From Celoporthe dispersa (lineage: Eukaryota > Ascomycota > Sordariomycetes > Diaporthales > Cryphonectriaceae), in NCBI GenBank assembly GCA_016584495.1, contig WAID01000006.1, positions 682,001-746,000 on the forward strand: 64,000 nucleotides of DNA. The letters are read 5' to 3'. Numbering within the stretch: the first letter of the stretch is position 1; the number at the start of each line of letters is the position of its first letter. Both the position numbers and the translations under genes were made by a program. The notes beneath the pieces were generated by a model. The model saw only the letters and a program-made list of their open reading frames with translations, searched no databases and was not told where the DNA came from. This document shows, in pieces, positions 24,882 through 35,718 of the stretch.

Positions 24882-25823
24882 ACGAACACCATCAGGTGCC
24901 AAGGGAAATTTTTGTGCACGGGAAGGGGGCGCGGGGTCGGGGGGGGGGGGGGAAGGTAAATCAACTCGCATGGGATTCAGGGCGCGGAAAGGACCTGGAA
25001 TGGCGTTCACGGGTATAATCATCATTACAACCATCATCGTTTTGTCACCTCTTCCTTCGCTTGTTTCGTTATGTAAGGAGAAAGACGCACTCATCATCGA
25101 TACCTACACCGCGGGAGAAAAAGAAAAAAAGACCTAACAATACGACAATATTCTTTATACACGTCCATATATCCATTGTGAAGATACAATTGTACAGTGA
25201 ACTTGTCCAAAGGTCTAATTTTTGTTCTTGTTTGGTGGTTGTTGATTATCAAAGATATAATGCTAATGTCTTACAAGCCTGACATCTTTCTGCGAATTAT
25301 AAGGCTTTTTTTTCTCTTTCGACTAGGAAGAAGGACATACTATGTTTCCGCCTCAGAGCAATGCTTCTCGGTGAGGTAGTGTCGGTTATCCGACGGCCTG
25401 GGCGTCCTAAGCGCTGAGCAGCCGTTTGTTTTGGTGGCCCAGCTCGAGCAGGCAGGCAGGCAGGCAGCTGCCGTACAGGGCAAACAAGAGAGGAGAGATT
25501 CTTTCAGGAAGGGGGAAGAACCACCCCTACCATACACACACACACACAGGGCCCGTCGATCGCTTGTGCGTGCGTGGCACGGTGCCAAATAAACCTGACC
25601 GGACCTGACCTGGCGCGCCCGTGGGGCGAGCCTCCTCTCCATCCATCCATCCATCCATCCACCCATTGATCCTTGATATGCGCACCATTCGACCCGTAGG
25701 AAAGGAGAAGGGGGGGAAGGGGGAGAGAGTGCCGCAGCTCAGTCCCCCTCCTCTCAGTCCGCTTCAAGACAACAGCAGCCCTCCCCTCGGGAGGAGCTAT
25801 GTTCCCAGGCGGCAAGTACCCCG
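24882..25823. other. Convergent intergenic region, pkaR and SPF27 3' ends
   Basis: AT-rich from 25000 to 25350 (terminator-like for pkaR), then tetranucleotide repeats GGCA at 25448-25467 and ATCC at 25639-25661. No gene. Confidence 0.6.
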
Positions 25824-26602
25824 TCAGCCCATGCGTCCCACCCTCTCCCTCTCCCTCTCCAGCACCTCCCTCCTCACCCCCTCAGCAGCAACCTCCGCCT
25901 CCAAGACCCGGCCCACCCCGCGCCGCCACGTCTCGTCCAGCCCACGCACCTCTCCCGCGGCCTCGGCCTGCACGCGCTGCCGGCGCACGGTGAGCAGGTC
26001 GATCTCGCGCCGTGTGGCGGCCAGCTCGCGCTCGACGGCGCGCAGCTCCGACTCGAGCTGCCAGTTGCCCACGAGCCAGGCGTTCTTGCCGTGGGTGTCG
26101 AGGAGGGCGAGGTGCTGGCGACGGCTGGTGAGGTAGGACATGGCCGTGTAGGCCTGGGTGAGGAGCCGGCTCGAGGTCGTCCGGGGAGGCGGCGGAGGCG
26201 GAGTCCAGCTCTGGGGCCTCGTAGCGGCTGAGGTTGACCGCGCGGAGGGGCTGGGGCTGGAGGGGGTTCTGGGAGGCGGCGATGCGGTCTGTCTCTCTCG
26301 TCATGAGAGGGGAGAAGGCGGGCTGGACTGGGGGCGGGAGGAGGGCGTGGTGGGGGTCGTCGCGGTGGGAGGAGCGCTCCATTGCTATGAGGGCCTCGGC
26401 GGCGGCGCGCTCGGCTGGGGTGGGCTCCTGGTCGATGTCTGGCGAGGGAGGAGGGGAGGGTGATTAGTTAGACTGTCGGGCGGGGAGGGGTCCGAGCCAA
26501 GAAGAGAGACTACAGGAAAGGGAGGGAGGGCTGAGCGGTTTGCAGCACGGGAAGGGGTGGCTCACAGGGGAGGGATTCGTGGACTGTGGTTATGGAAGGC
26601 AT
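25824..26602 (-). CDS. SPF27: SPF27/BCAS2 family, Prp19-complex splicing factor
   Basis: Core subunit of the Prp19 (NTC) complex that activates the spliceosome (Cwf7 in fission yeast). Exon 1 26602-26566, intron 127 nt (GTGAGC), exon 2 26438-25824. The joined start reads MPSITTVHESLPYIDQEP, fitting the family. The signature segment includes HGKNAWLVGNWQLESELR, and the C-terminus is a Glu/Arg-rich coiled coil, likely the Prp19-binding part. One extra base around 26168-26169 breaks the frame between DDLE and RLLTQAYTAMSYL; removing it gives 651 nt, 216 residues, a normal size. Confidence 0.88.
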
Positions 26603-27765
26603 CGTGATAGACTTTCTGGAGAGGACTCCCCCTCGGTGAACAGGTGGTGTGTGGATCTTGACGCTGCTGACTTGGTGTATGACAATAGGCTTCTGCTGGG
26701 GGGTTCTTCCTTCTTTTTTCTTCTTCTTCTTTCTTTTTGTCTCCCGACTGTTGTTGTTTTCTCCCTCTCTTTCTTTTTTTTTCTCTCTCCCTCTGTTTGT
26801 TTTGTTGAAGTGGTGGTGATGGTTGTTGGTGGTGGTGGAGGTGGTGGAAGGGGTGGTGGTTTTCGGGGAGTGGGTTGTGTCTGCTGAGAAGAACAAAAAA
26901 GGTGGGCGTCTGTCTAGTTGTGTTGTGGTTGTTGTTGAAGTTTTTCACGAGGAAAAGAGGCTGAAGGGAAGGGAAGAGGAGGCAAGGGAAACAAAATGTA
27001 ATGGCTGCGTGAATGCAACTCAAACTAAAAATTTCAGTCATCAAGAAGAGAGAAAGAGAGAGGGTCCCTAAACCTTGCTGGAACCGCCGGGATGGGTGGG
27101 GCCAGGGCTGCTGGTGGCTGCAACAGAGGGGGAGGGGCCCGCTGCCCAGGGGACCGACCACTGAAAGCTGGACGCTGTATGCCCCGTCAGCTGCAGGTAC
27201 TTGCATGGTACCTCAGCAACATACTCCTCGTGGTAGTCTCCCTCAGAGACCTGCGCTGTACTCCGTACGAATCGGCGAGATTCCCAGGCACATCCCGCAG
27301 CGCTGCAGCCAGATACAGGGTAGCCCTGTCTGCTGCAAGATCCTTGCCCTGGCTGGCTGGTTGGCTGGCTGGCACCTGCTGCTGCTGCTGCTGCTGATGA
27401 GTTATGCTGGGGAGCTGTTGGCCTTGCAGCACTAACTAACAGCACCCGTCACCCACCACCACCGCCAGCAGCAACAGGCTATGACCGCATCGTGCTTGCT
27501 AGAGTTTGGGGGGGGGGCGTCTGACCTCTCATCCGATTCCTCCACACGCTTTTCTCTCGCTCTCTCTTTCTCAACTGTCGTCCTGCTTGGTTGTCCAGGT
27601 GCTCAAGCTTGTCATGAGCCAGCACGATGACCAGATCCTACGTCTCGCGCCGTTCCTGAACCCTTTTTGGATACTGTATTGATACCCAGCTGTTTCTTCT
27701 CTTCTGTCTCTTTCTTTCTTGCTTTCTCTTTCTTCTTCTCCCCCTCCATCTTGTTGAACTGCCTC
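26603..27765. promoter_or_regulatory. Divergent SPF27/ceramidase intergenic region
   Basis: 1.2 kb between opposed starts. Pyrimidine-rich leader sequence lies on both sides, with a CTG repeat at 27377-27396. No gene seen. Confidence 0.55.
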
Positions 27766-30254
27766 ATGGATAAGCAGGAGGGGACTCTTATCGGGAGTAT
27801 GGATCCGGAAAGACAGCATCTTGTCGACGATGATGAGCTCGCAGGCGAGACATCACGGAAGCCCCGGACCGTGCTACGAGATACTTACCTTAGAGACGAC
27901 GATAGGCGGGCGCCGCGGCCAGCCAGCTCTCGCGTCTCGAGAGCGATACCTTGGCTCCCGCTCCCGCTCCTCCTCCTCCTCCTGCTGCCTGTTCTCTTCT
28001 ACTGTCCATCTCTCACCGGGTTGCGCTCAGGCTATCGGCTTCATGTGCCCTGGTCCAGCCATGATGAGCAGACCATCCTCGCCGAGAAGGGGAGACCAAT
28101 ACCTCCTCGGCGTAGGCAAGGGAGACATCACAGGTCCAGTCGTCGAGATCAACCTGATGGGCTACGCTGACCCGGGCCAAGTCGGCACCGGCCTGCGTCA
28201 GCGCCTATATTCACGCGCCTTCATCGTGGGGGATCTCGCCAATCCGTCAGATCGCTTTGTATACCTGGTTCTCGATACGCAGTCCGGAGATACGGCTGTG
28301 AGGTACGGCATCCTGTCAGGGCTGAGGGACCTGGGCCCGGACTATGCCGTCTACGGCCAGCACAACGTTGCTGTCACCGGGACCCATTCCCACTCCGGCC
28401 CGGCAGGGTGGTTGAACTACCTCCTGCCCCAGATCACCAGCAAGGGCTTCGACCGCCAGGGCTACCAGGCCATCGTCGACGGTGCCATCCTCTCCGTCGT
28501 GCGAGCACATGAGAGCCTGCAGCCGGGCCACCTCAGCGTCGGCTCGACCAAGGTGCAGGGCGCCAATATCAACAGGAGCCTGTTTGCCTACCTGGCCAAC
28601 CCCGCGCCGGAGCGGGCGAGATACAACGCCAGCTTGGATGATGATGGGTCTGTCGAGAAGGACCTGAGCCTGCTCAAGTTCCAGCGGGCATCTGACGGCA
28701 AGAACATCGGCGCCCTCACCTGGTTCCCAACACACGGGACGTCCATGCTCGGCAACAACACCATCATCACGGGCGACAACAAAGGCGTCGCTGCCTATCT
28801 CTTCGAGAAGAGCGTCGCCGGCGAGGCCAGTGCTGCCGAGGGCTTCGTGGCGGGCTTCTCACAGGCCAACGTCGGCGACACCAGCCCCAACGTCCTCGGC
28901 GCATGGTGTGAGGACGGCTCAGGACAGATGTGTACCCTCGAGAACAGCACCTGTCCCGGTGACGGCCGGGTCGGGAAGTGCCACGCTCGCGGTCCCCATT
29001 TCAGGGCGAATGATAGCGGTGCCTCGTCCTGTTTTGAGATCGGCCGGCGACAGTACGCTCCAGCCCGGGCGCTGTACGATCAGCTGAACGTGAACCCTGT
29101 CCCGGTCCGGGGCCCCTGGGTCAAGTCCTTCCATACGTTCCACGACATGTCCAACTTCACCTTCGCCCTCCCAAACGGCTCCGTGGTCTCGACCTGCCCG
29201 GCGGCTCTGGGGTACTCCTTCGCCGCCGGAACCTCGGATGGGCCCGGGGTCTTTGATTTCACGCAGCACGATGGCGACCCGTCCAACACATCACCTGTGT
29301 GGAGGGTCGTCTCCAACTTCCCTCAAGGCGCCGTCGGACGAGCAGAGAGCCTGCCAGGGCGCAAAGCCCATCCTGCTCGACGTCGGCGAGGTGCACAGGC
29401 CCTACGCGTGGACCCCAAACGTGGTCGACGTTCAGGTCTTCCGCGTGGGTCAGTTCATGATCGTCGTCAGCCCCGGAGAGGCGAGCACCATGGCTGGTCG
29501 GCGGTGGAAAGAAGCCGTGCAGTCCGAGTCGGCAGCACTCTTCCAGGACAGCTATGGCGCCCCACCCGGCGGCGCACTCCGCTCTCCAGCCCCGGTCGTC
29601 GTGCTCGGCGGACCGGCAAACAGCTACACTCACTACATCACCACGGAGGAAGAATACTCCATCCAGCGGTACGAAGGGGCGTCGACGTTGTACGGGCCTC
29701 ATACGCTGGCAGCGTACATCAACGTCACCCTGAGATATCTTCCCTTCCTAGACGCGTCGGCCAGGGTCCCACCGCCTCACCCAAAGGACTTATTCCCGCC
29801 TGACAACACGAACCGCTCGTTGTCGTTCATCACCGGCGTGGTGAGAGACGGGACCCCGCTGGGCCGGGCCTTTGGAGAGGTGAAGCAAGACGTGAGCGCC
29901 TTTTACCGTACCGGAGCCCGCATCACGTCTATGTTTGTAGGCGCAAACCCACGGAACAACCTACATCTCGGGGGCACCTACGCAGCAGTCGAGAAGCTGT
30001 CCCTCGGCAAGGACGGCAGCCAGGTCTGGAGCGTAGCCAGGGATGATTCGGACTGGAGCCTTGTGTTCAGGTGGCAGAGGACGAGCGACATCCTGGCCAC
30101 GAGCGAGGTGGAGATCACGTGGGAGACGGACCGGGAGGATCCCACCGAGGTTGAGAAGGGGGTCTACAGATTGAGATATTTTGGAGATTGGAAGAGCCTC
30201 GGCGGGACTATTACTCCGTTTGATGGGACCAGTTCGGCCTTTACTCTCGTCTGA
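27766..30254 (+). CDS. Neutral ceramidase (membrane-anchored), frame interrupted twice
   Basis: Hydrolyses ceramide to sphingoid base and fatty acid. A cytosolic N-terminus is followed by one signal-anchor span (LPLPLLLLLLLPVLFYC, near residue 62), then the catalytic domain in the lumen or outside. Visible sites: zinc ligands in GTHSHSGP (near 205) and the HGTS loop (near 321), and the nucleophile Ser in NINRSLFAYLANP (near 267). The C-terminal beta domain ends at 30254. The frame breaks at GGGG 28089-28092 and at CCC 29320-29322, each by one extra base. Removing one from each restores EKGDQYLLGVGKGD and FLKAPSDEQRACQ and gives 828 residues without introns. Both breaks are of the type seen in essential genes here, so I read the gene as intact. 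It lies 660 bp upstream of a ceramide synthase on the same strand. Confidence 0.9.
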
Positions 30255-30914
30255 CGAGCATACTTGCTCAAGCAAGGGACAATGTAAGCATCTGAATCCG
30301 GTATAGATACAACATCTCGTGCAGATCACTTGACAGAAGTTGTTATCAAAAAGAGTGAGGAGAAAATAAAAGAAAAAATAAAGACAGGGTTAGGGGTGCA
30401 AGGCTACTATATATACAAGGCTGGCGAACAAACTGCATGCTAACAAAGAATTGTAAATACTTTTTTTTCTCCTTTTTCATCTTCCATGTCAGTAAATCAT
30501 AATGATTTAGCTTATTTCTGCTTCCAAGTGTCCTTTTTTTTTGTCTTTGCAAAATTATCTGGTTGGTGCCGACGAAACAAAAAAAGCGTAATGGGGATTG
30601 TTCATTTCAGCCGGGCGCCGCGGGCCACTGCGCACGCGCTTCCGCGGACGAGTCGGGACCCGCCAGCTGACCGCAGGCTCCTTCTTTTCCTTCAGACTAA
30701 TTGATTTTTATGACACAGGATTAAGAACGACTTTTTACCAAATTGCACCAAGGCTGAGAAGAGTTCCCCTTTTATAGGATATCTCTGTATTCCTTAGTTC
30801 GGCCCCGTGGACTGCACTGACGGTCCAAGACTCAACTCCTTTTCTCTTTTTTTTCTTTTTTTTTCTTCCCCCCTTTCTTCCTTTTTTTCCCGTCCCCATT
30901 GAGATGGTAATAAC
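30255..30914. other. Ceramidase/ceramide synthase spacer
   Basis: 660 bp between two genes on the same strand. The AT-rich first half looks like a 3' end. The second half, rich in T and C, is likely the promoter and leader of the ceramide synthase. Confidence 0.55.
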
Positions 30915-32374
30915 ATGGCCAAGGAAACCTCTTCCCTAAAAATGACACCTACACAGTCCACTGCCCAAGTCTTCAGCACGCCAGGGCCCTGTGCAAGCCG
31001 GCAGGACGACTTGGCACAGCTGCATCGACGCCATAACAAAGGCCCCAGGGATTCTGGTTCCTGGGCATCGTCGAGAGCACGGTCAGGTGTTGGCAAAAAG
31101 ACCCGAACAAGTCACAAGACGAAACAGAACAAGCCGTCTGACCGCCAGAGAAGACTTGTGCGCCCTGGGCAGGCTCCTGGGATATTTCGGCACCGCACAT
31201 GGGCTCCGCCGCTCGTCCTCATACTCATGTTTCTCTGCTTCTACGCCGTCAACCCACACGAGTCAAACATACTCCACCACTTCCTCTTCCTATCCTACAA
31301 GCTCAAGGACATAGATGGCGGCGATCCCAGCTCCCCCTCCAGCCCCTCCCCGCCGCCGCACTATTACGGCAAGGGACCATGGGACCTGGCATTTGTCCTC
31401 TTCTACACCATCGTCCTGTCCTTCGCGCGCGAGCTCCTCATGCACGAGCTCCTCGGCCCCCTCGCCCGCGCCTGCGGCATCACCTCCCCGCGCACGACGT
31501 CCCGCTTCACAGAGCAGATGTACGCCGCCTGCTACACCGCGCTCAGCGGGCCCCTCGGCCTGCACGTCATGCGCCGCACCCCGGGGCTGTGGTACTTTGA
31601 GACGCGCGGCATGTACGAGGGGTATCCGCACAGGGCGCACGAGGGGCTCCTCAAGTTTTACTACCTGTTCCAGGCGGCCTTTTGGGTCCAGCAGGTTGTC
31701 GTGATGGTGCTGGGCCAGGAGCAGCGCCGGAAAGACTTCAGAGAGTTCGTGGCGCATCATGTCGTCACGGTCGCGCTGATCGGGCTCAGCTATCGGTTTC
31801 ACTTTATGCGGATTGGCATTGCCATCTACGTGACCCACGACATCAGCGACGGCCTCCTCGCGGTAAGCCTGCCTGCCCCTTTCTTTCTTAACAAAGGGCC
31901 TCGGGCTTCCTTCCGGTGCGCGCTTGGGAGAAGAGAAGAAGAAGAAAAGACTGACAGGGGAGTGGTTCCCAGATTGTGAAATCGCTCAACTACGCGCAGA
32001 GCAGCCTCCAGGCTCCCATGTACGCCTTCTGCATGGCCTGCTGGATCTACCTGCGGCACTACATCAACCTGCGGGTCCTCTATTCCATCCTCACCGAGTT
32101 CTCCACGGTTGGGCCCTTCGAGCTCGACTGGGCTGCGGAGCAGTACAAGTGCCGGATCTCGCAGGTCGTTACGTTTGGGCTGCTGGCGGGACTGCAGGCT
32201 CTTAATCTCTTCTGGCTGTACTGTCTTTTCCGCAATGCGTATCGGTTTGTGGTGCTGGGCATCGCGAAGGATGATCGGTCTGAGGCTGAGGAGTCTGAAG
32301 CGGACGAGGTGGACAATAATACTGCGGAGGATAGACCTGGAGGAGAGACAGAAGTATGGGTGGAGCAAGATTAG
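30915..32374 (+). CDS. Ceramide synthase, LAG1/TLC family
   Basis: ER acyl-CoA-dependent sphingosine N-acyltransferase. Exons 30915-31862 and 31973-32374 (intron 110 nt, GTAAGC), 449 residues, no frame break. A Lys/Arg/Ser-rich N-terminus of about 90 residues precedes several membrane spans. The Lag1 motif runs through REFVAHHVVTVALIGLSYRF and continues to YVTHDISDGLLA, with the paired catalytic His (AHH) and the Asp residues intact. The acidic C-terminal tail resembles the casein-kinase sites of fungal Lag1/Lac1. Filamentous ascomycetes usually carry two types (BarA-like and LagA-like); I cannot tell which this is. Its neighbour encodes the opposite reaction (ceramidase). Confidence 0.93.
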
Positions 32375-32809
32375 CAAGAAGTTAAGCCTTGCTATTATTT
32401 TTATTTTAAAACAAACCTTTGGGAAATAGTTTAATATTAATATAAGCAGTTGATCTACCATACAGGCCGCCGCAGCAGACTATAGTAGACGAAGCTCATA
32501 ACAATATTATTTGATGATGTTCACAGAAGAATACGAGCATTAAAATCAAGCAATTATGCTTTTTTTTAAGTGATAGAATCTATCTACTTGGTGCACATTC
32601 CCAAGACGTACACACGAGATGCAAATACATCGTTGCCAGTCACAGAAGTGAATAGAGACTTGGCAATCTGCTGACCACGAGCATGTCCACAATATGTTTA
32701 CGAGCAGTAGTTAGGCAGAGACAATATATCGTGCGCGTTGTCTCAGGAAAACTCCGAGTAGCTACGTCTAATAATCAGGCCACGAGCTAAAAGCGCGACA
32801 AAAGCCTCC
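32375..32809. other. Convergent intergenic region, AT-rich
   Basis: Short AT-rich spacer between the ceramide synthase and ankyrin-gene stops, with no gene. Confidence 0.6.
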
Positions 32810-33919
32810 TCAACCACTCGATGGTTTGCTCTTGTCCAACAGAGCCCTCATCTCGCTGCTCATCCCTGTATACGTAGTACTAATGGCTGCAACAAACCTG
32901 TCCTTCTCTTCGGCCGGCGCAAGATCAGCGCCATACTCCAGACACAGGCTCGCGCCCTCCAGGAAGCCTTCCACGACAGCAGTTCCTAGACCCTGGGAGG
33001 GGTCCGCTCCGTGGTCGAGAAGAAGCTTCGCGATCTGCGCGTTCTTGTGTCCCAAAGCACTGCACAGGGCGTGATCTCTCATCGCTTTTGCCCCACGGTG
33101 CAGCAGGGCCTCGGTCGCCGTGAGATTCGAGGCATTGACAGCGTATACCAAAGGCGTGGAGTACTGTGGGTTCGCGACAAATATGGTCTCCGATGTCACC
33201 ATCTCGTTGAGACCATTGCAGTCATCTCCGGCGTCGACACCAAAGTGATACTTGTCGATCAGATGATTGATCATGGCGGCGGGATCCCCGGGAGAACAAC
33301 GGGCAGCGTTGTGCAGAGCATTGCTTCGTTCGGGCTTTGCACCTCGCGCGACGAGGTGGTCGAAGAGCTCGATATCCCCGGAGGCCGCGGCTCTGTTGAG
33401 CACCTCAACGGTCTTGTCGCGAATCTTTTCGCCGCCAACACGACATATGATGTCGTTGCTGGGGCCATTGATGTCTAGGCCGTAGTCCAGGAGCCAGTCG
33501 AGGACTTCTCGGCGGGACATGACGTTTCTAGAGTCTGTCAGCTGGTTGCGCTGAAGCTGCGAAGGGAGCAGGTGATGCTAAGGGCATCAGAATACTCACG
33601 GTAGGATGTTTTGTTCATGGTGTCTGAACTCCATCCCGTGCTCGGAGAAGAGCTCAAGCATGGCCACAGATTTGCAGTACCTAGAGAGCATGGCCGAGTC
33701 CATCACCTCTGCCTTGACACCGTGCTCAAACAGGCATCGAGCTCCATCTACCCAATCCTCCTTGACTGTTCTCAACAGGAGGCTCACCATACTCATCTTG
33801 GTCAGGCGACCGAAGGACCTTTCCATCTCGGAGCCCAGCGTGTTGACATCTCCTGTTTCGAGGGCTGCCTGGCAATCCAGGTACGCAGCCTGGCTGGACT
33901 CTTGGTCCATCGTTCCCAT
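32810..33919 (-). CDS. Ankyrin-repeat protein
   Basis: Two exons, 33919-33600 and 33527-32810 (intron 72 nt, GTGAGT...CTCTAG), 345 residues. Several diverged ankyrin repeats are visible, for example ALLHRGAKAMRDHALCSALG followed by KNAQIAKLLLDHGADPSQG, and earlier GDIELFDHLVARGAKPERSN. No signal peptide, membrane span or effector domain is seen. The first 120 residues lack clear repeats but have repeat-like helices (CLFEHGVKAEV, LFSEHGMEFRH). Such stand-alone ankyrin proteins are numerous and variable in fungi; function unknown. Start is the first ATG of the open frame; an in-frame ATG three codons later is equally possible. Confidence 0.8.
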
Positions 33920-35718
33920 AGCGAGACTATTGTAGACGGGTGATTAGAGCCTGCCACAGCGTGACAGTATTTTCGCTACAAGGAGAACCAGATCAGACGA
34001 CTTGTGATTTATATAGATGAGCCACACTAAGACTGAGGAGCAACATATATATATATATACACTTACTGGCCGGGCCTCGTAGCGATCATCCGCAGCTTGG
34101 TCGATGGAGAACGATAATATCGCGTTCTCTACACGTCAGGGTTTCAAAGGAGAATAGAGGAATCGTGCAGTTTGAAGTGTGCGGTGTGAGTAGGGGGAGC
34201 ACCGCGGAAATAATAGTGACATGTTTGAGCAAATACCAGTTCAGCCCCCACAGGTGATACTATACCGCTCTAGCGAAGGACGGGGTGGCGTCACTAGTGC
34301 TGAGCCGTTAATAATAACAACAAGATTAGCACTTGAAACAGGTACGCGGCAGCCCGCGCGAGTAGACAAACCTAACCTAGCCCTGGGATCATATTGTCGA
34401 CCTCGAGTTGAAGGATTTCTCACGTCGGCCGCAGACACGCTTGCTTTTTTTTCTTTTTCTTTTCCAAAACAAACACGACTTGTAGGCAATTATAATTTTA
34501 GACTATAATCCGAGACAGTGTGCATCAATGTCCTGCCACCCGGGCAATGTTGAGATGCTGCAAGGTCTGTTGGAGAGGCCGGGGGCGTCACCTTCGTTTT
34601 GGACGGACAGAGGCAGCTGTACGCGTGTCAGCCTCCTTCGCCCTTGCGGGGCCTGGGAAAGCTTGTCTAGACGTCATTATAGATGGCTATATGTGCCGTG
34701 CAGTATCTTGGTACCGCAGTTCGTCCATTAATTACGTGAGCACTTGCGAGATTGCGAACGATTTTCAGCAAGATCAGAACGATTCTTATTTCGTGCCACC
34801 AAAGCTGCACCCCTGGCCCAGAAAATTCTTTGAGAGCACAAAGAATCTATATCTCGTATTTATTCTGCAAGCGTCGTGACTTCAATGTGTTTAGACCAAT
34901 CGAATATGTCAGTATTACTTGACAGAGCACATAATACGGCATCTTGAGGCTTGCATCTCCAGGTCGAGTTTCAACTTCAGCCTCGGCACGATATTAGAGC
35001 CGGCTTATAGCTTTTAGAGGTATTATAGGTGAGTTTGCTTCCCCTTCTGAATATGTACATGTTCCTTAGGGCGGAATTTTTCTAAATGGAGAAATTGAAT
35101 AGTGAGATCAGCTCGACATAGGATGGATGGGCCGGGCCCTGGCTCAAGCACGTTGGCTTTCTAATATTACTACTGAGCTTCGGCCTCTCGGAACTGCATT
35201 CGGTAATGGATCTCGGACTATAGCTGATAGCCCTGAGAGTAACAATAGCGACGACTATGTGCGCACACTTTAGGAGCCAGCGGCCGCCGCATGTCAGAGG
35301 ACGAGAGTATGAGCACAAGTGCTTGTCGAGACCGCCGTTAGTATCTAGAGAGGCCCTGTTTCAGGCCTGGACTTTTGGGACTTCGATAAGAACACTGAAA
35401 GCCCTGCTGAGATAATTATAGAGGTGTTGTCTGCCTGGAAAGTGTATACTAACAATACAGCGCTGGCCAACGCGCGGGTCACGGTGGTGAGGCCACAAAT
35501 GAAGCCTCGTGCTTCAGCGTTGAGAATCCCAAGATGGAGATGTATAAAGTATTTGACTTCTCTTTTTTTTTCTTTCAGATATCTTTATTTTTTGTATGCT
35601 TTTCTGTCGTATCAGCCCCCATCCCGACTCTAGAGCCTACAGTTGGGCTTACTGTCCTGGCGTTGACATTATCAACCCCCAATGCCCTCAATTTTTTACC
35701 TTCACTAGTACTATCATC
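33920..35718. other. 1.8 kb AT-richer intergenic stretch, possible degraded repeat
   Basis: Base composition and texture change here. TA-rich words are common, a TA repeat sits at 34045-34059, and open frames are short and carry no domains. It may be the relic of a mutated mobile element, but no terminal repeats or transposase remnants could be identified by eye. Confidence 0.4.

Noticed and set aside
27377..27396. CTG repeat as coding poly-Leu or poly-Ala
   Set aside because: Frames around it contain no credible start, domain or splice sites.
28089..29322. Ceramidase as a pseudogene
   Set aside because: Both breaks are one-base homopolymer gains of the kind seen in essential genes in this window, and all catalytic residues are intact.
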